From the NCBI GenBank assembly GCA_964452465.1, contig CAYVMD010000009.1:1-58954 (forward strand): a stretch of 58,954 nucleotides of DNA, read 5' to 3'. The notes below the pieces were generated by a model. The model was not told where the DNA came from, made no database searches, and was given only the letters and a program-made list of their open reading frames with translations. Shown one piece after another: positions 1-8,899 of the stretch; within the stretch, counting starts at the first letter, position 1, and the number at the start of each line of letters is the position of its first letter. A program made the position numbers and the translations under genes. The stretch is from CAYVMD01 sp964452465 (GTDB lineage: Bacteria; Armatimonadota; JACIXR01).

Positions 1-2
1 TG

Positions 3-77
3 AGCCCCGCCATCCGCGTCTTCGTATCCCAGCAAGTGTGGATATTGGCTGGCTGGAAGAAGTCCTGGGATGACTAA
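3..77 (+). pseudogene. 3' end of an upstream reading frame, probably the N-terminal part of the interrupted glycosidase-like gene that follows
   Basis: The frame open from base 3 has the codon choice of the neighbouring genes and reads into a TAA at 75-77. One codon later the 545-residue frame continues in the same phase from a TTG at 81. The translated end (…VFVSQQVWILAGWKKSWDD) flows naturally into the downstream protein, which has no signal peptide. I infer one gene split by a stop codon, either a real nonsense mutation or a base error. It could instead be the end of a separate gene. The gene starts outside the window. Confidence 0.4.
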
Positions 78-80
78 CAT

Positions 81-1718
81 TTGGATTTCCTGAAGAGGCA
101 AATCCCCAAGAGATATATCGTGGACTGGCAAATCCTGCAGGATCAACTGGTAAAAGATCCCAGCCTAAAAATCCTCATCTCCTTGGATAACGAGATAATC
201 GATGAGAAGGTCCTGCTGAAAATGGAGGATTTCGTGAAGAAGGAGGGAATCCTCGTCATCCTCGGCAGTTTCAACGAACTAAACGAGAACCTCCAGCCCC
301 CTCAACAACCGCCCTTCCTCAAAAAGTTGAGCCCCCACCGCTCCCCTCAGGGCATCGTCTACCACCGTGCCTCCTATGGAAAAGGGGAGGTCTTTAGAAT
401 AGAGGAAGGGTATTCCTCGGAGGTTCTCGATGTTATAGAGGAAATCCTTTCCCCAAGGGTGCTAATTAGACCGCTCAAGATAACGAGGAGCGAGCCTTCC
501 TTCGCCCTCCTGCCCTTGGTCGCCGATAATACCGATGAAAGCCACGACCTGGCGGATGACTTCTCCGGGCACCTTTCCCTGGGGCAGTTGGTAATCTCTC
601 CCGGGGAATACATCCATTCCCTCAGCATCTGCACCCCCACCTACTGGAAGGTGAACAGGATATACAAATTAAAGATGGAGGTTCTCCTGGGCGGTCCGCA
701 GGGAGAGAAGATAGCGGAGAGGATAGTCCCCCCCGAGGAGATATTGGATAACGCTTGGCTGGAGATAATCGTAGATAGGCAAACTAAAAGGGGAGAGAAG
801 CTCTATCTCCGCGTTTCCCCCCTGGAACCGCTCCCTCCTCAAACGATAGGTTGGTGGAGCCTTCGCATCAAGCCCGAGGAGGATGGTGGCGCATATGTGG
901 ATGACGAGCCGGTTAAGGGGATAAAGAGGAGGATCCGCATTACCTATAAGGCACTACAGGAAGGAAGGTCGCTTGTGGAAACCTTCCTTCTCTCCGATGG
1001 CGTGAACATGGGTATCGTGCTCGTCAACACCAGCGAGGAGCCGATGGAGGTCCACCTGCAACTGGACGAGAGAGCCATTCCCCATCCCCAAGGCACTTAT
1101 CTCGTAAAAGAACCCCTAAGTGGTGCTCTCCTAGGCAAGTTCAGGGGGAAGCAAGCGGGGGGCGTAGCGGTGAAATTGGGAAAATATGGCACCGCCTTCC
1201 TTATGTATGAGTACTATGTGGGAAGGGAAGATGTAGCCTCCCTCCTCCAAAAGGTTAGAAGGGGATTGGAAGTCGTCAGGAATAAGGGAGGAGATACCTC
1301 CTTGGGGGAGAATTTCCTCGCTGTCGCCGAGAGGCATTTTGAGGAAGGCAATTACTCCAAAGCACTGGCTGGGCTCCTTCGCTGTGATAGGCTTCTTTAC
1401 CTCACCAATCCTCAAAGGGAAGATAAGAATGAGAAAACCCTCCTCGCTTTTAAAATAATCGATGGAGAAGGAAAGGAGGTTAAGGGGGCAACCCTCCGGG
1501 CACTTCTCTCCCCCCTCTTGGATTTCCCCCTTCCCTGGAGGGAATTGGGCGAGGGGACCTATGAGATCACTATAGAGAGGAAGGCTTTACCTCCTGTATA
1601 TAACCACCAGAAAGCCCGATATGAGCCCTATGAAGGGGAGGCAAGGGTAGAGGTGAGCGTCATGAAGCAAGCCCTCCAAGGCAAGGGGCAAATCCCCATT
1701 TTGCTTAAAAAATTCTGA
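81..1718 (+). CDS. C-terminal part of a glycosidase-like protein with a GATase-like (beta-galactosidase trimerisation-type) domain
   Basis: This 545-residue frame starts at a TTG that has no convincing ribosome binding site, and a same-phase TAA lies one codon upstream. Residues about 10-65 resemble the glutamine-amidotransferase-like domain found after the barrel in GH42-type enzymes: a Y-x-VDW segment, then LKILISLDNEIIDE and a VKKEGILVILG strand. The rest, about 130-545, is rich in predicted beta structure and resembles accessory domains of large secreted glycosidases. There is no signal peptide and no catalytic barrel, so it looks like the tail of a longer enzyme. It is followed after 79 bases by a separately promoted prepilin gene. 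Function beyond a glycosidase-related protein cannot be assigned. Confidence 0.6.
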   Translation: MDFLKRQIPKRYIVDWQILQDQLVKDPSLKILISLDNEIIDEKVLLKMEDFVKKEGILVILGSFNELNENLQPPQQPPFLKKLSPHRSPQGIVYHRASYGKGEVFRIEEGYSSEVLDVIEEILSPRVLIRPLKITRSEPSFALLPLVADNTDESHDLADDFSGHLSLGQLVISPGEYIHSLSICTPTYWKVNRIYKLKMEVLLGGPQGEKIAERIVPPEEILDNAWLEIIVDRQTKRGEKLYLRVSPLEPLPPQTIGWWSLRIKPEEDGGAYVDDEPVKGIKRRIRITYKALQEGRSLVETFLLSDGVNMGIVLVNTSEEPMEVHLQLDERAIPHPQGTYLVKEPLSGALLGKFRGKQAGGVAVKLGKYGTAFLMYEYYVGREDVASLLQKVRRGLEVVRNKGGDTSLGENFLAVAERHFEEGNYSKALAGLLRCDRLLYLTNPQREDKNEKTLLAFKIIDGEGKEVKGATLRALLSPLLDFPLPWRELGEGTYEITIERKALPPVYNHQKARYEPYEGEARVEVSVMKQALQGKGQIPILLKKF

Positions 1719-1724
1719 AAACTA

Positions 1725-1754
1725 TTGACAGGATTCCACCTCCCAGATTATATT
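1725..1754 (+). promoter_or_regulatory. Sigma70-type promoter of prepilin gene 1
   Basis: TTGACA at 1725-1730 is followed by TATATT at 1749-1754 (18-base spacer; TTATAT one base earlier gives 17). The same arrangement recurs before the second prepilin gene at 7959-7988. The leader then carries a 20-base block (1761-1780) identical to 7995-8014 and an AAGGAGGTG ribosome binding site at 1782-1790. Confidence 0.75.
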
Positions 1755-1797
1755 TAGATTAAAATCTTTTAATTTGAAAGAAAGGAGGTGAAATAGA

Positions 1798-2634
1798 ATG
1801 GTCAAAAAGAAGGGCTTCACGCTGATTGAGCTGCTGGTGGTGATAGCGATTATCGCCATCTTAGCAGCCATCCTGTTCCCCGTCTTCAGCCGAGCACGAG
1901 AACAAGCGAGGAAATCCACCTGCCTCTCCAACCTGAAGCAGTTGGGGCAAGGAATCCTGATGTATGTACAAGATTGGGATGAAACATTGCCCTTCGCTGT
2001 TCCTGCCTGCGCTGGACCAAAGCACAGACAATGGTGGGCGCAAATCTATCCCTACACCAAAAACGCTTCCATCCTCCACTGCCCCTCCAGCTCAACGCCC
2101 TGGACCATGCGCACTAACCCCGGCGGAAATTGTGGAGGAGCACCCTACTGCACCGAGCTTTTGCCAGGCATGCCCGCAGATGGAACATTCATCAGCTACG
2201 GAGCTCCTATAGGACTGTTTGGCGGTGCTCATTGCGACCCTGCTTGGCCCACTGGTTCACCCTGTGGTGGCGCTAATGGAGGAAGAGTAGCACCTCTTAG
2301 AGAGCCATCACACACCATTATGTTAGCGGATTCCACCATTGCTAATATCGCTTGGGCTGCCGTTCTCCAGGATGGGACGATCGCTCCCATCGTCTTCGCC
2401 AACTATTCCAGCGGATGTCCCTATGGCCCCTGCGGAGCCTTCTATGCTAATTTTGATTCCGCCCTCTCCGCGGTAGGAAAGAAAGAGGATGCTGTTACCC
2501 GCCACACGGGAGGGGCGAGCATCGTGTTTATGGACGGACACGCAAAGTGGCTCCCCGCTCGGCAGATTAGGGTCAGGTGGTTAGGAGGCGATCTGATATT
2601 GAGTGGCTACGAAAATCAGGCTTATGGACGGTAG
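1798..2634 (+). CDS. Type IV prepilin-like protein with H-X9-DG C-terminus (DUF1559-like), copy 1
   Basis: The 278-residue product begins with a class III signal: VKKKG followed by FTLIELLVVIAIIAILAAI, with glutamate at +5 after the predicted G/F cleavage. The C-terminus has the H-X9-DG motif (HTGG…FMDGHAKWLP) typical of the prepilin-like families expanded in Planctomycetota and Armatimonadota. Paired cysteines recur (GNCGG, PYC, CPYGPCG) and suggest disulfides in the exposed head. The start is the ATG at 1798, preceded by AAGGAGGTG. The first 60 or so codons are almost identical in DNA to the paralogue at 8033, while the head domains differ more. It has its own promoter and a downstream hairpin, so it is probably transcribed alone. 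The pilus or pseudopilus it joins is not encoded nearby; PilT genes lie at 19672-22923. Confidence 0.9.
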   Translation: MVKKKGFTLIELLVVIAIIAILAAILFPVFSRAREQARKSTCLSNLKQLGQGILMYVQDWDETLPFAVPACAGPKHRQWWAQIYPYTKNASILHCPSSSTPWTMRTNPGGNCGGAPYCTELLPGMPADGTFISYGAPIGLFGGAHCDPAWPTGSPCGGANGGRVAPLREPSHTIMLADSTIANIAWAAVLQDGTIAPIVFANYSSGCPYGPCGAFYANFDSALSAVGKKEDAVTRHTGGASIVFMDGHAKWLPARQIRVRWLGGDLILSGYENQAYGR

Positions 2635-2672
2635 ACTTCGTAGGAGCCCCTGGTTATAGTTCCGTCTGAGGG

Positions 2673-2711
2673 AAGGAAGGGGGGATGGGCGGAGCCCGTC
2701 TCCCCTTCCTT
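2673..2711 (+). terminator. Long intergenic hairpin after prepilin 1, probable terminator
   Basis: Arms 2673-2689 and 2695-2711 pair over 17 positions, two of them G-U, around a 5-base loop. The U-tract after it is short (TT then AAAA), so it may work partly as an mRNA-stabilising hairpin. The rest of 2712-2829 shows no gene. Confidence 0.6.
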
Positions 2712-2832
2712 AAAAGTGACAGGTAAAAGGGTCTTATGGAGATTACTACGCCTACGAATAAGTTTGGGATGCAAGAGCCCCAAGATTAGGTTATTCTTTC
2801 TGAAATAAAGAAGGATAACTGTCCCGCGGTTG

Positions 2833-4746
2833 ATGAAAAAGATAGTAACGACCAAGGCAATTGTTGTTGGCTGTCTCCTTATCCCTTTCAATAACCTCTG
2901 GATCGTGTATATGGAGGATGTCACTGGCAGGAGCTTCCCCACCACCATGTCCCTCTTTTTCAACGCCATCTTCACCCTTCTCCTCCTCATACTATTCAAC
3001 CTCCTTCTTCAAAGATTCTTGCCTTCCCTCGCCTTCTCCCAGGGTGAGCTCCTCCTCGTTTATTCCCTCGTCGCCATAGGCTCCTGCATGGCGGGAGTGG
3101 ATATGTATTCCGTCCTCGTTCCTTGTCTTACTCACCCCTTCTGGTTCGCCACCCCGGAAAACAAATGGGAGAAGCTGTTTCTGCCCTACCTCCCCAAATG
3201 GCTGATGGTCCCCGACAGGGAGATATTGGAGGGCTACTTCCTCGGTTGGTCTACCTTCTACACCAAGGAACACCTCCTCGCCTGGCTTCCCGTCATCCTC
3301 CTTTGGACCCTCTTCTTCATGGTCCTCATCTTCGTCATGATGTGTATCAATGTGATCTTCCGGAAGCAGTGGGTGGAGAACGAACGCCTGACCTTCCCCA
3401 TTATCCAACTTCCCCTCGCTTTAACGGACGAGAGATATCACCTCTTCCGCAACAAATTGATGTGGGTGGGCTTCGGCGTTTCCGCCACGATAGATATAGT
3501 CAATAATATCAATGCCAACTTCCCTTTCTTCCCCCATATCCCCATTAGGGATTACGACCTCTCCCAGTTCGTCCGCACCTATCCCTGGAATGCCATAGGT
3601 TGGACACCCCTTTACTTCTTCCCTTGCATAATCGGTTTAGCCTATCTCCTCCCTTTGGATCTTTCCTTCTCCTGCTGGTTCTTCTATCTCTACTGGAAGG
3701 CACAAAGCATCCTCAGCGCTGCCTTTGGGCTTCGGGCTGCAAGACCAGATATGCCCTATATCAACGACCAGTCCGCTGGTGCTTACCTCGGCATCGCCTT
3801 CTTCGTCATCTGGATCGCCCGAAGATACCTTGGGCAGGTACTGAGGAGAGCATTGGGCAAGGGATCGGAATTGGAGGATAGGGGGGAACCTCTTTCCTAT
3901 AGAACTGCCCTGTTGGGTATAATCGGGGGGACCTTCTTCCTCCTCTTCTTCCTAACCAAAGCGGGGATGAGGTTATCCACCGCTACGCTTTTCCTCCTCA
4001 TATATTTCGCTCTTTCCCTCGCCATAGCAAGGATTAGAGCGGAGCTGGGCTCCCCTGCCCACGATCTCCACTATGCAGGTCCCGACCAAATGCTCACCCG
4101 CATAATGGGGGTGGAGAGTTTGGGGAAAGGGGATTTAGCCTTCTTCTCCCTCGCCTGGGGATTCAACAGGGCATACCGCGCGCATCCCATGCCCCATCAG
4201 ATAGAGGGTTTTAAGATTGCGGAGAGGATGGGAGGCAACGCTCGCCTCTACATGTGGGCGATGCTCCTCGCCAGTTTCATAGGTTCGCTATCCGCTTTTT
4301 GGGCGCTTCTCTCCACCTTTTATAAATATGGTGCTGCCTCCGCGAAACTTCCTCCCTGGGTCCTCGGCTTCGGTTGGGAATCCTACAATCGCCTCTCCTC
4401 TTGGCTTCAAATGCCAAGGGAAAGGGATATCTTCTGTGGATTATTTACCGCCTTCGGTTTTCTTTTTTGCCTCTTCCTTATGGTTATGAAGGGCAAATTC
4501 CTGTGGTGGCCCTTTCATCCTGTAGGATATGCGGTTTCCTCCTCCTGGGCTATGGGGCTTATGTGGTTCCCCATCTTTTGGGCTTGGCTTATAAAGTTCA
4601 TAGTGTTGAGGGTTTCCGGCCTGAAGGGCTATCGGCATGCCCTTCCCTTCTTTTTGGGGCTGGTCTTAGGCGAGTTCACGATAGCGAGCATAAATAATAT
4701 CCTGGGGATCTTCTTCCAGTGGCAGATCTATCGCTTCTGGGGGTGA
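2833..4746 (+). CDS. DUF6785/DUF6784-family polytopic membrane protein
   Basis: The product of about 637 residues is strongly hydrophobic with roughly 12-14 predicted membrane segments spread from residue 10 to the C-terminus. Soluble loops carry recognisable family stretches such as FRKQWVENERLTFP, RIRAELGSPAHDLHY and RAHPMPHQIEGFKIAERM. These match my memory of the DUF6785/DUF6784 family, common in Armatimonadota and Planctomycetota and usually next to carbohydrate genes; its substrate is unknown to me. Some fold resemblance to oligopeptide-transporter-type proteins is possible. TTG at 2830 and ATG at 2833 are both possible starts; an AAGGA at 2811 is rather distant. The next gene begins 7 bases after the stop, so the two are likely co-expressed, suggesting transport of something released by the neighbouring enzyme. 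Confidence 0.8.
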   Translation: MKKIVTTKAIVVGCLLIPFNNLWIVYMEDVTGRSFPTTMSLFFNAIFTLLLLILFNLLLQRFLPSLAFSQGELLLVYSLVAIGSCMAGVDMYSVLVPCLTHPFWFATPENKWEKLFLPYLPKWLMVPDREILEGYFLGWSTFYTKEHLLAWLPVILLWTLFFMVLIFVMMCINVIFRKQWVENERLTFPIIQLPLALTDERYHLFRNKLMWVGFGVSATIDIVNNINANFPFFPHIPIRDYDLSQFVRTYPWNAIGWTPLYFFPCIIGLAYLLPLDLSFSCWFFYLYWKAQSILSAAFGLRAARPDMPYINDQSAGAYLGIAFFVIWIARRYLGQVLRRALGKGSELEDRGEPLSYRTALLGIIGGTFFLLFFLTKAGMRLSTATLFLLIYFALSLAIARIRAELGSPAHDLHYAGPDQMLTRIMGVESLGKGDLAFFSLAWGFNRAYRAHPMPHQIEGFKIAERMGGNARLYMWAMLLASFIGSLSAFWALLSTFYKYGAASAKLPPWVLGFGWESYNRLSSWLQMPRERDIFCGLFTAFGFLFCLFLMVMKGKFLWWPFHPVGYAVSSSWAMGLMWFPIFWAWLIKFIVLRVSGLKGYRHALPFFLGLVLGEFTIASINNILGIFFQWQIYRFWG

Positions 4747-4753
4747 TTTTGGT

Positions 4754-7700
4754 TTGTGCATCTTGGGCAAAATAAACCTCATCCTGTGGATCACCTCCGT
4801 CCTTCTCGCCTTGGAGATCCAGAAAGCGGATCAGGGCTACACCCTCAGTGTGGAAAGCGGGGTTTTTCGCGCCCGCATCAATGTAAAGTTTCCCTCTTTC
4901 CTCGGCGTCCTCCATGATGCAGGTTGTCCCGCTGACCCTTTGCTCGGCTACTATTACGGTTGGTGGACGAACGCTGATTTTCAAATAGATGGAGAATGGC
5001 TGGGTCTTCAGATGCCGATATGGGAGTTAAAGGACTGGAAGATCATCAAAGGCAAAAATTCCCTCTCCCTTCTTTTGGAAGTTCGTCTCAAAAAAGACCC
5101 CTCCATTAGGATTCGCTCCCGCTATACCTTTCTGGAAGGCGTAACGGGTTTCGAGATGGAACGCGAGTTCATATCGCGGAAAGGGAAAAGGATTGGACCC
5201 ATAGGGCTTTGGCTGGGGGGCATTTTAAGCGAATTCCCCCTCTCCAACGCCTCCTCCCCCGATTCCTATTTCTATGAGGGCGAGTGGCATTCCTCCCTGG
5301 CTCACTCTTGGGAAGACATCCATTCCCTGAGAGGAGGTCCAAAAGGGGAAGAACCCCTCGTCATTTTCTACTGGTCCTCCCTAAGAAGATACCTAATCTG
5401 TGCCATTGTCCCCGAGGGTTTAGGAGGAGGGATAAAAGCCCTCCAATTCCGTTGGCGTGAGGCGTGGAAGGATCCCTGCTGGGCACAGAACACAGGGCTA
5501 TTCGATTACGGAAGGTACAAGGTTCGTTTCCTAATAGGAAGGGGGGGAAGGGAAGAAGCGCTGAAAAGAGGGAGAGAATTATTAAAAGGCAAATGGCAAG
5601 CCTACCATCCCCCAAACAGGGCAAAGGAACCGCAGGGAAAGATAGCATATATTAGCAACTCTTATTATCGAATCGGTATTGATGAAAGAAGGGGGGAGAT
5701 CGTCTCCCTAAGGGTGGATCCCAAAGGGGAAGGGAAGTGGAGCAAGGATCTCTTAGAAGGGACGAATTGTAGGATTTATTTCGGGGGAGGCTCGCCTCTC
5801 CAAAGAAGCATTTATCCCCTCGACACTTATCCCGCCTTCTTGATGTCCAAGAATTTGAAACTCCAAATTACCTCTCCAACCTCCGCCAGCATCTCTAACT
5901 CTCTTTCCTCACCCCTTAATTCCTCACCCCTACTTTGGGCTTCCCTATCCATATTGCTATCCGGCGACACGCTGATCCTGTCGGCGGATTTTCAAAGCAC
6001 AAGGGACCTTTCCCTTCCCTACATCGGCTGGCACCTCGACTTCCCCACTCCCTCCTGGCAGAGATTCTTCAACTCGATAGGAGGCTACTTCCACAAGCGG
6101 ATGCTTGAGGGCTATAAAATGAGGACATACGATCTCCAACCCTGTTATCGTCCCATAGGGGGAGACCTCATCGCCTATGGCGATGCTACCTCCCTCCCTG
6201 CCTTCAAAGATCTCCTCCTGGAGGTGAGGGACGGAGGAAGCTCCACCCCCTTCTTTGTGCACCTTCCCAATCCCCTTTTCGACGAACCGCTCGGCATCTC
6301 CAAAATAGCGATAACTCCCTGCCCCCTTGCCTGGGAAAAGCATAACTGCGCCCCTATGCGGATCGAGAAGGGCAAGAAGTACCACCTCACCGCGCTCCTA
6401 CGCATCCTAACCCCTTATCCACCCCCTGACCTTGGGACATTCCGTATACACCTCCCTCATGCTCGTGAGGTTGAGGAGGCATTGAACAACTTCCACCTGG
6501 AGCATTGCTGGGGAGGACCCCTCGCCCCCGATGGCTTGGTCCCCTTCTTCTGGCTATTGGCGGGACAGTATAACCCTCGCTTCGATCTCCGAAAGACCCG
6601 AGAAAACCTCTCCTCCTATCTCTCTGCGATCGCTGACGGTCAAACTACCCGAGATGAAGAGGGTAATATATTGCCCCCGGGGATGCTCCCCATTGCTCGG
6701 CTTGGCGAAGGGAGATGGATGTGGCGTTGGAACCAAACGGGTTACATTTTTGAAGTGAATGCTCAATTCATACTTGCCTCTTGGCGCTATGTTATTCTCT
6801 CCAGGGATTTAGAGTTCCTGAAAGAAGCCTTCCCCAAATTGGAGGAGGCTTTTTCCTTTTACCGCTCTATGGTAAACGAGGAGGAGATCCTAACCCTTCC
6901 CGAACCTTTTAATGGTCTTCCCACCCAGCATCGTCCCGCCACCTATTGGGATGGTTGGAACATCGGGCATCGCTACTCCCTTCTACAGGTCTATTACACT
7001 GCCTCCGCCATGGCACTGTCCCAACTCGCCTCCCTAAAGGGAGATACGGAAAAGGCTCAGGAGTACCAGGGGATCGCAGAGAGGGCAAGGGAGGCTTTGG
7101 TCAAGGTATATTGGAGGGAAGGGGATATTAGGGATAACGAAGGGAGGAGGCTTCCTGGTGGACGATTTCTGAGTTGGATCGATAAAAACGGGAAAGAAAT
7201 AGATGTGGGTTTCACAGATATACCCCTTTTAGCGAATTATTTCGGGCTTTTATCCCCTGATAATAAACAGAAGGTCCTGCTCTGGTTGGATTCCGACCCC
7301 AACGCTTATTCCTGGAGGGACGGTAGAACGGGAAAACCTTGCGGGATCCCCAGCATAAACACTATAGATGGCAACAAGGAGGCCTTCTACGCAGGTATTT
7401 GGAACCCCTTTCAAACCGCACCGGGAATGGAGAATGGTCAAACCCAATTCTGGCAGGGAGGCTTCGACTGGTTCACGCGAGCAGAGCGCTCGCCCAGCGA
7501 CGCCTGGAAGAAAATAAAGGAATTCACCGATAGAGCTCGCCGGGGAGACTTAGCACGGGGGCACGGCTTGCCCTCCCTCCGTCCTCTGCCGATGTTCGGA
7601 GGGACCAGCACCTTCAGCGCGGATGACCAACCAGTGGGAAGCGACCAAGGATTATTGGAGGACGGTATATTGCTAAGCGTAGGAATAGTGGAAGGGATAG

Positions 7701-7936
7701 CGGGATTGCGTTTGGATGAGGAAAAGATTTGGTTTCAACCCTCCCTCCCTTGGGAGATGAGGGACCTTTATATAGAGAACATAAGGTGCGGGGAGAAGAT
7801 CTTGAACCTAAGGTTCAAGGGATGGGGCAGGAAGAGCAAGAAAGTCGAGATGAACGGAATGCCAACTCACCTCCCCCTCCCTCGCTCTTCGTTAGAGGAT
7901 GGGTCAATTTTGGAGATAGAGTTGGAGCCAGCCTAA
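4754..7936 (+). CDS. Secreted six-hairpin (alpha/alpha)6 glycosidase-like protein
   Basis: The 1060-residue product starts at a TTG 7 bases after the membrane-protein gene, with GGGGGTGA as a plausible binding site. Residues 1-22 form a signal peptide (LILWITSVLLAL). Residues about 30-540 are predicted beta-rich. About 570-940 has the pattern of an (alpha/alpha)6 barrel of the six-hairpin superfamily: YWDGWNIGHRYSLLQVYY, then WNPFQTAPGMENGQTQFW and a late SADDQPVGSDQGLLEDGI. A small beta domain closes it (PSLPWEMRDLYIENI), as in GH78/GH94-like enzymes. The exact GH family and the sugar are not clear to me. Pairing with the DUF6785 protein argues for an extracellular or periplasmic enzyme whose product the membrane protein handles. 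Confidence 0.75.
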   Translation: MCILGKINLILWITSVLLALEIQKADQGYTLSVESGVFRARINVKFPSFLGVLHDAGCPADPLLGYYYGWWTNADFQIDGEWLGLQMPIWELKDWKIIKGKNSLSLLLEVRLKKDPSIRIRSRYTFLEGVTGFEMEREFISRKGKRIGPIGLWLGGILSEFPLSNASSPDSYFYEGEWHSSLAHSWEDIHSLRGGPKGEEPLVIFYWSSLRRYLICAIVPEGLGGGIKALQFRWREAWKDPCWAQNTGLFDYGRYKVRFLIGRGGREEALKRGRELLKGKWQAYHPPNRAKEPQGKIAYISNSYYRIGIDERRGEIVSLRVDPKGEGKWSKDLLEGTNCRIYFGGGSPLQRSIYPLDTYPAFLMSKNLKLQITSPTSASISNSLSSPLNSSPLLWASLSILLSGDTLILSADFQSTRDLSLPYIGWHLDFPTPSWQRFFNSIGGYFHKRMLEGYKMRTYDLQPCYRPIGGDLIAYGDATSLPAFKDLLLEVRDGGSSTPFFVHLPNPLFDEPLGISKIAITPCPLAWEKHNCAPMRIEKGKKYHLTALLRILTPYPPPDLGTFRIHLPHAREVEEALNNFHLEHCWGGPLAPDGLVPFFWLLAGQYNPRFDLRKTRENLSSYLSAIADGQTTRDEEGNILPPGMLPIARLGEGRWMWRWNQTGYIFEVNAQFILASWRYVILSRDLEFLKEAFPKLEEAFSFYRSMVNEEEILTLPEPFNGLPTQHRPATYWDGWNIGHRYSLLQVYYTASAMALSQLASLKGDTEKAQEYQGIAERAREALVKVYWREGDIRDNEGRRLPGGRFLSWIDKNGKEIDVGFTDIPLLANYFGLLSPDNKQKVLLWLDSDPNAYSWRDGRTGKPCGIPSINTIDGNKEAFYAGIWNPFQTAPGMENGQTQFWQGGFDWFTRAERSPSDAWKKIKEFTDRARRGDLARGHGLPSLRPLPMFGGTSTFSADDQPVGSDQGLLEDGILLSVGIVEGIAGLRLDEEKIWFQPSLPWEMRDLYIENIRCGEKILNLRFKGWGRKSKKVEMNGMPTHLPLPRSSLEDGSILEIELEPA

Positions 7937-7958
7937 GCCTTTTTATCCTCCAAAAGTA

Positions 7959-7988
7959 TTGACAATTTTTCACCATGTGGATTATACT
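7959..7988 (+). promoter_or_regulatory. Sigma70-type promoter of prepilin gene 2
   Basis: TTGACA at 7959-7964 and TATACT at 7983-7988 with an 18-base spacer (TTATAC one base earlier gives 17). The leader repeats the 20-base block and the GGAAAGGAGGTGA binding site of prepilin 1, while the promoter spacer itself has diverged. Confidence 0.8.
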
Positions 7989-8032
7989 TGATTTAAAATC
8001 TTTTAATTTGAAAGGAAAGGAGGTGAAGAGGA

Positions 8033-8881
8033 ATGGTCAAAAAGAAGGGCTTCACGCTGATTGAGCTGCTGGTGGTGATAGCGATTATCGCCATCTTGGC
8101 AGCCATCCTGTTCCCCGTCTTCAGCCGAGCGCGAGAACAAGCAAGGAAATCCACCTGCCTCTCCAACCTGAAGCAGTTGGCGCAGGGGATGCAGATGTAT
8201 GCCCAGGATTGGGATGAGGTCCTCCCCATGGGGCTTCCCGGCTGCGTGAATAGAGGAGCAAAACAATGGTGGTCAGCGATCTACCCCTATGTTAAAAATG
8301 TCCAAATCCTCCACTGCCCCTCCACCAGCAACCCCTGGACCTGGTTCTCCAATCCCGGTGGTGTCTGCGGAGGTTCACCCTCCTGCAGCGAACTGTTGCC
8401 CGGCATGCCGGCGGATGGGTCATTCATAAGTTATGGAGTGCCCATAGGCATCCTCAGTGGACTATGTGTCGATGTGCATCCGGGTTCTTATCCCTGCGCC
8501 AGCGGACCAATTAGGGGACGCTTAGCTGCCCTGCGCGCTCCCGCCCAGACCGTCATCATCGCCGATTCCGCCCGAGCGGTCTTCGGAGGTGGCTATCCCG
8601 GGATGGCGAGCACCCTGGGGGATGGGACGATCGCTCCCATCGTCTTCGCCCAGAACCCGGGCAACCGCTGTCCCTACGGTCCCTGCGGACGCAACTATCC
8701 CTCGCTCGACGCTGCCCTCCAAGCCCTCGGCACCAATGAGGACGCCATCGCTCGCCACACAGGAGGAGCGAACATCGCCTTCGCGGATGGACATGTTAAG
8801 TGGCTTCCTATAAGGCAGATACGCGCCAAGGTAGGTGGAGGAGATTTGGTCGTCACCTCCTACGACAACGATCGGTACTAA
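8033..8881 (+). CDS. Type IV prepilin-like protein with H-X9-DG C-terminus (DUF1559-like), copy 2
   Basis: The 282-residue product is a paralogue of the protein at 1798. The N-terminal methylation segment and about the first 57 residues are nearly identical, then the head diverges while keeping the landmarks GVCGG, ELLPGMPADG, DGTIAPIVFA, CPYGPCG and the final HTGG…FADGHVKWLP (H-X9-DG). Several cysteines are conserved between the two heads. Strong AAGGAGGTGA site before the ATG at 8033. It has its own promoter and a perfect terminator hairpin at 8900, so it is a monocistronic unit, consistent with a highly expressed surface protein. The two copies may be alternative or minor subunits of one fibre. 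Confidence 0.9.
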   Translation: MVKKKGFTLIELLVVIAIIAILAAILFPVFSRAREQARKSTCLSNLKQLAQGMQMYAQDWDEVLPMGLPGCVNRGAKQWWSAIYPYVKNVQILHCPSTSNPWTWFSNPGGVCGGSPSCSELLPGMPADGSFISYGVPIGILSGLCVDVHPGSYPCASGPIRGRLAALRAPAQTVIIADSARAVFGGGYPGMASTLGDGTIAPIVFAQNPGNRCPYGPCGRNYPSLDAALQALGTNEDAIARHTGGANIAFADGHVKWLPIRQIRAKVGGGDLVVTSYDNDRY

Positions 8882-8899
8882 GGACGGACAATGGTAGGA

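Noticed and set aside
1722..1931. Short minus-strand frames opposite both prepilin starts (also 7993-8229) that are similar to each other
   Set aside because: Their similarity follows from the duplicated DNA on the coding strand; no start signals or product features.
2712..2829. Possible riboswitch in the leader of the DUF6785 gene
   Set aside because: Only a small TTCTTT/AAAGAA stem is visible; no known riboswitch core could be recognised.
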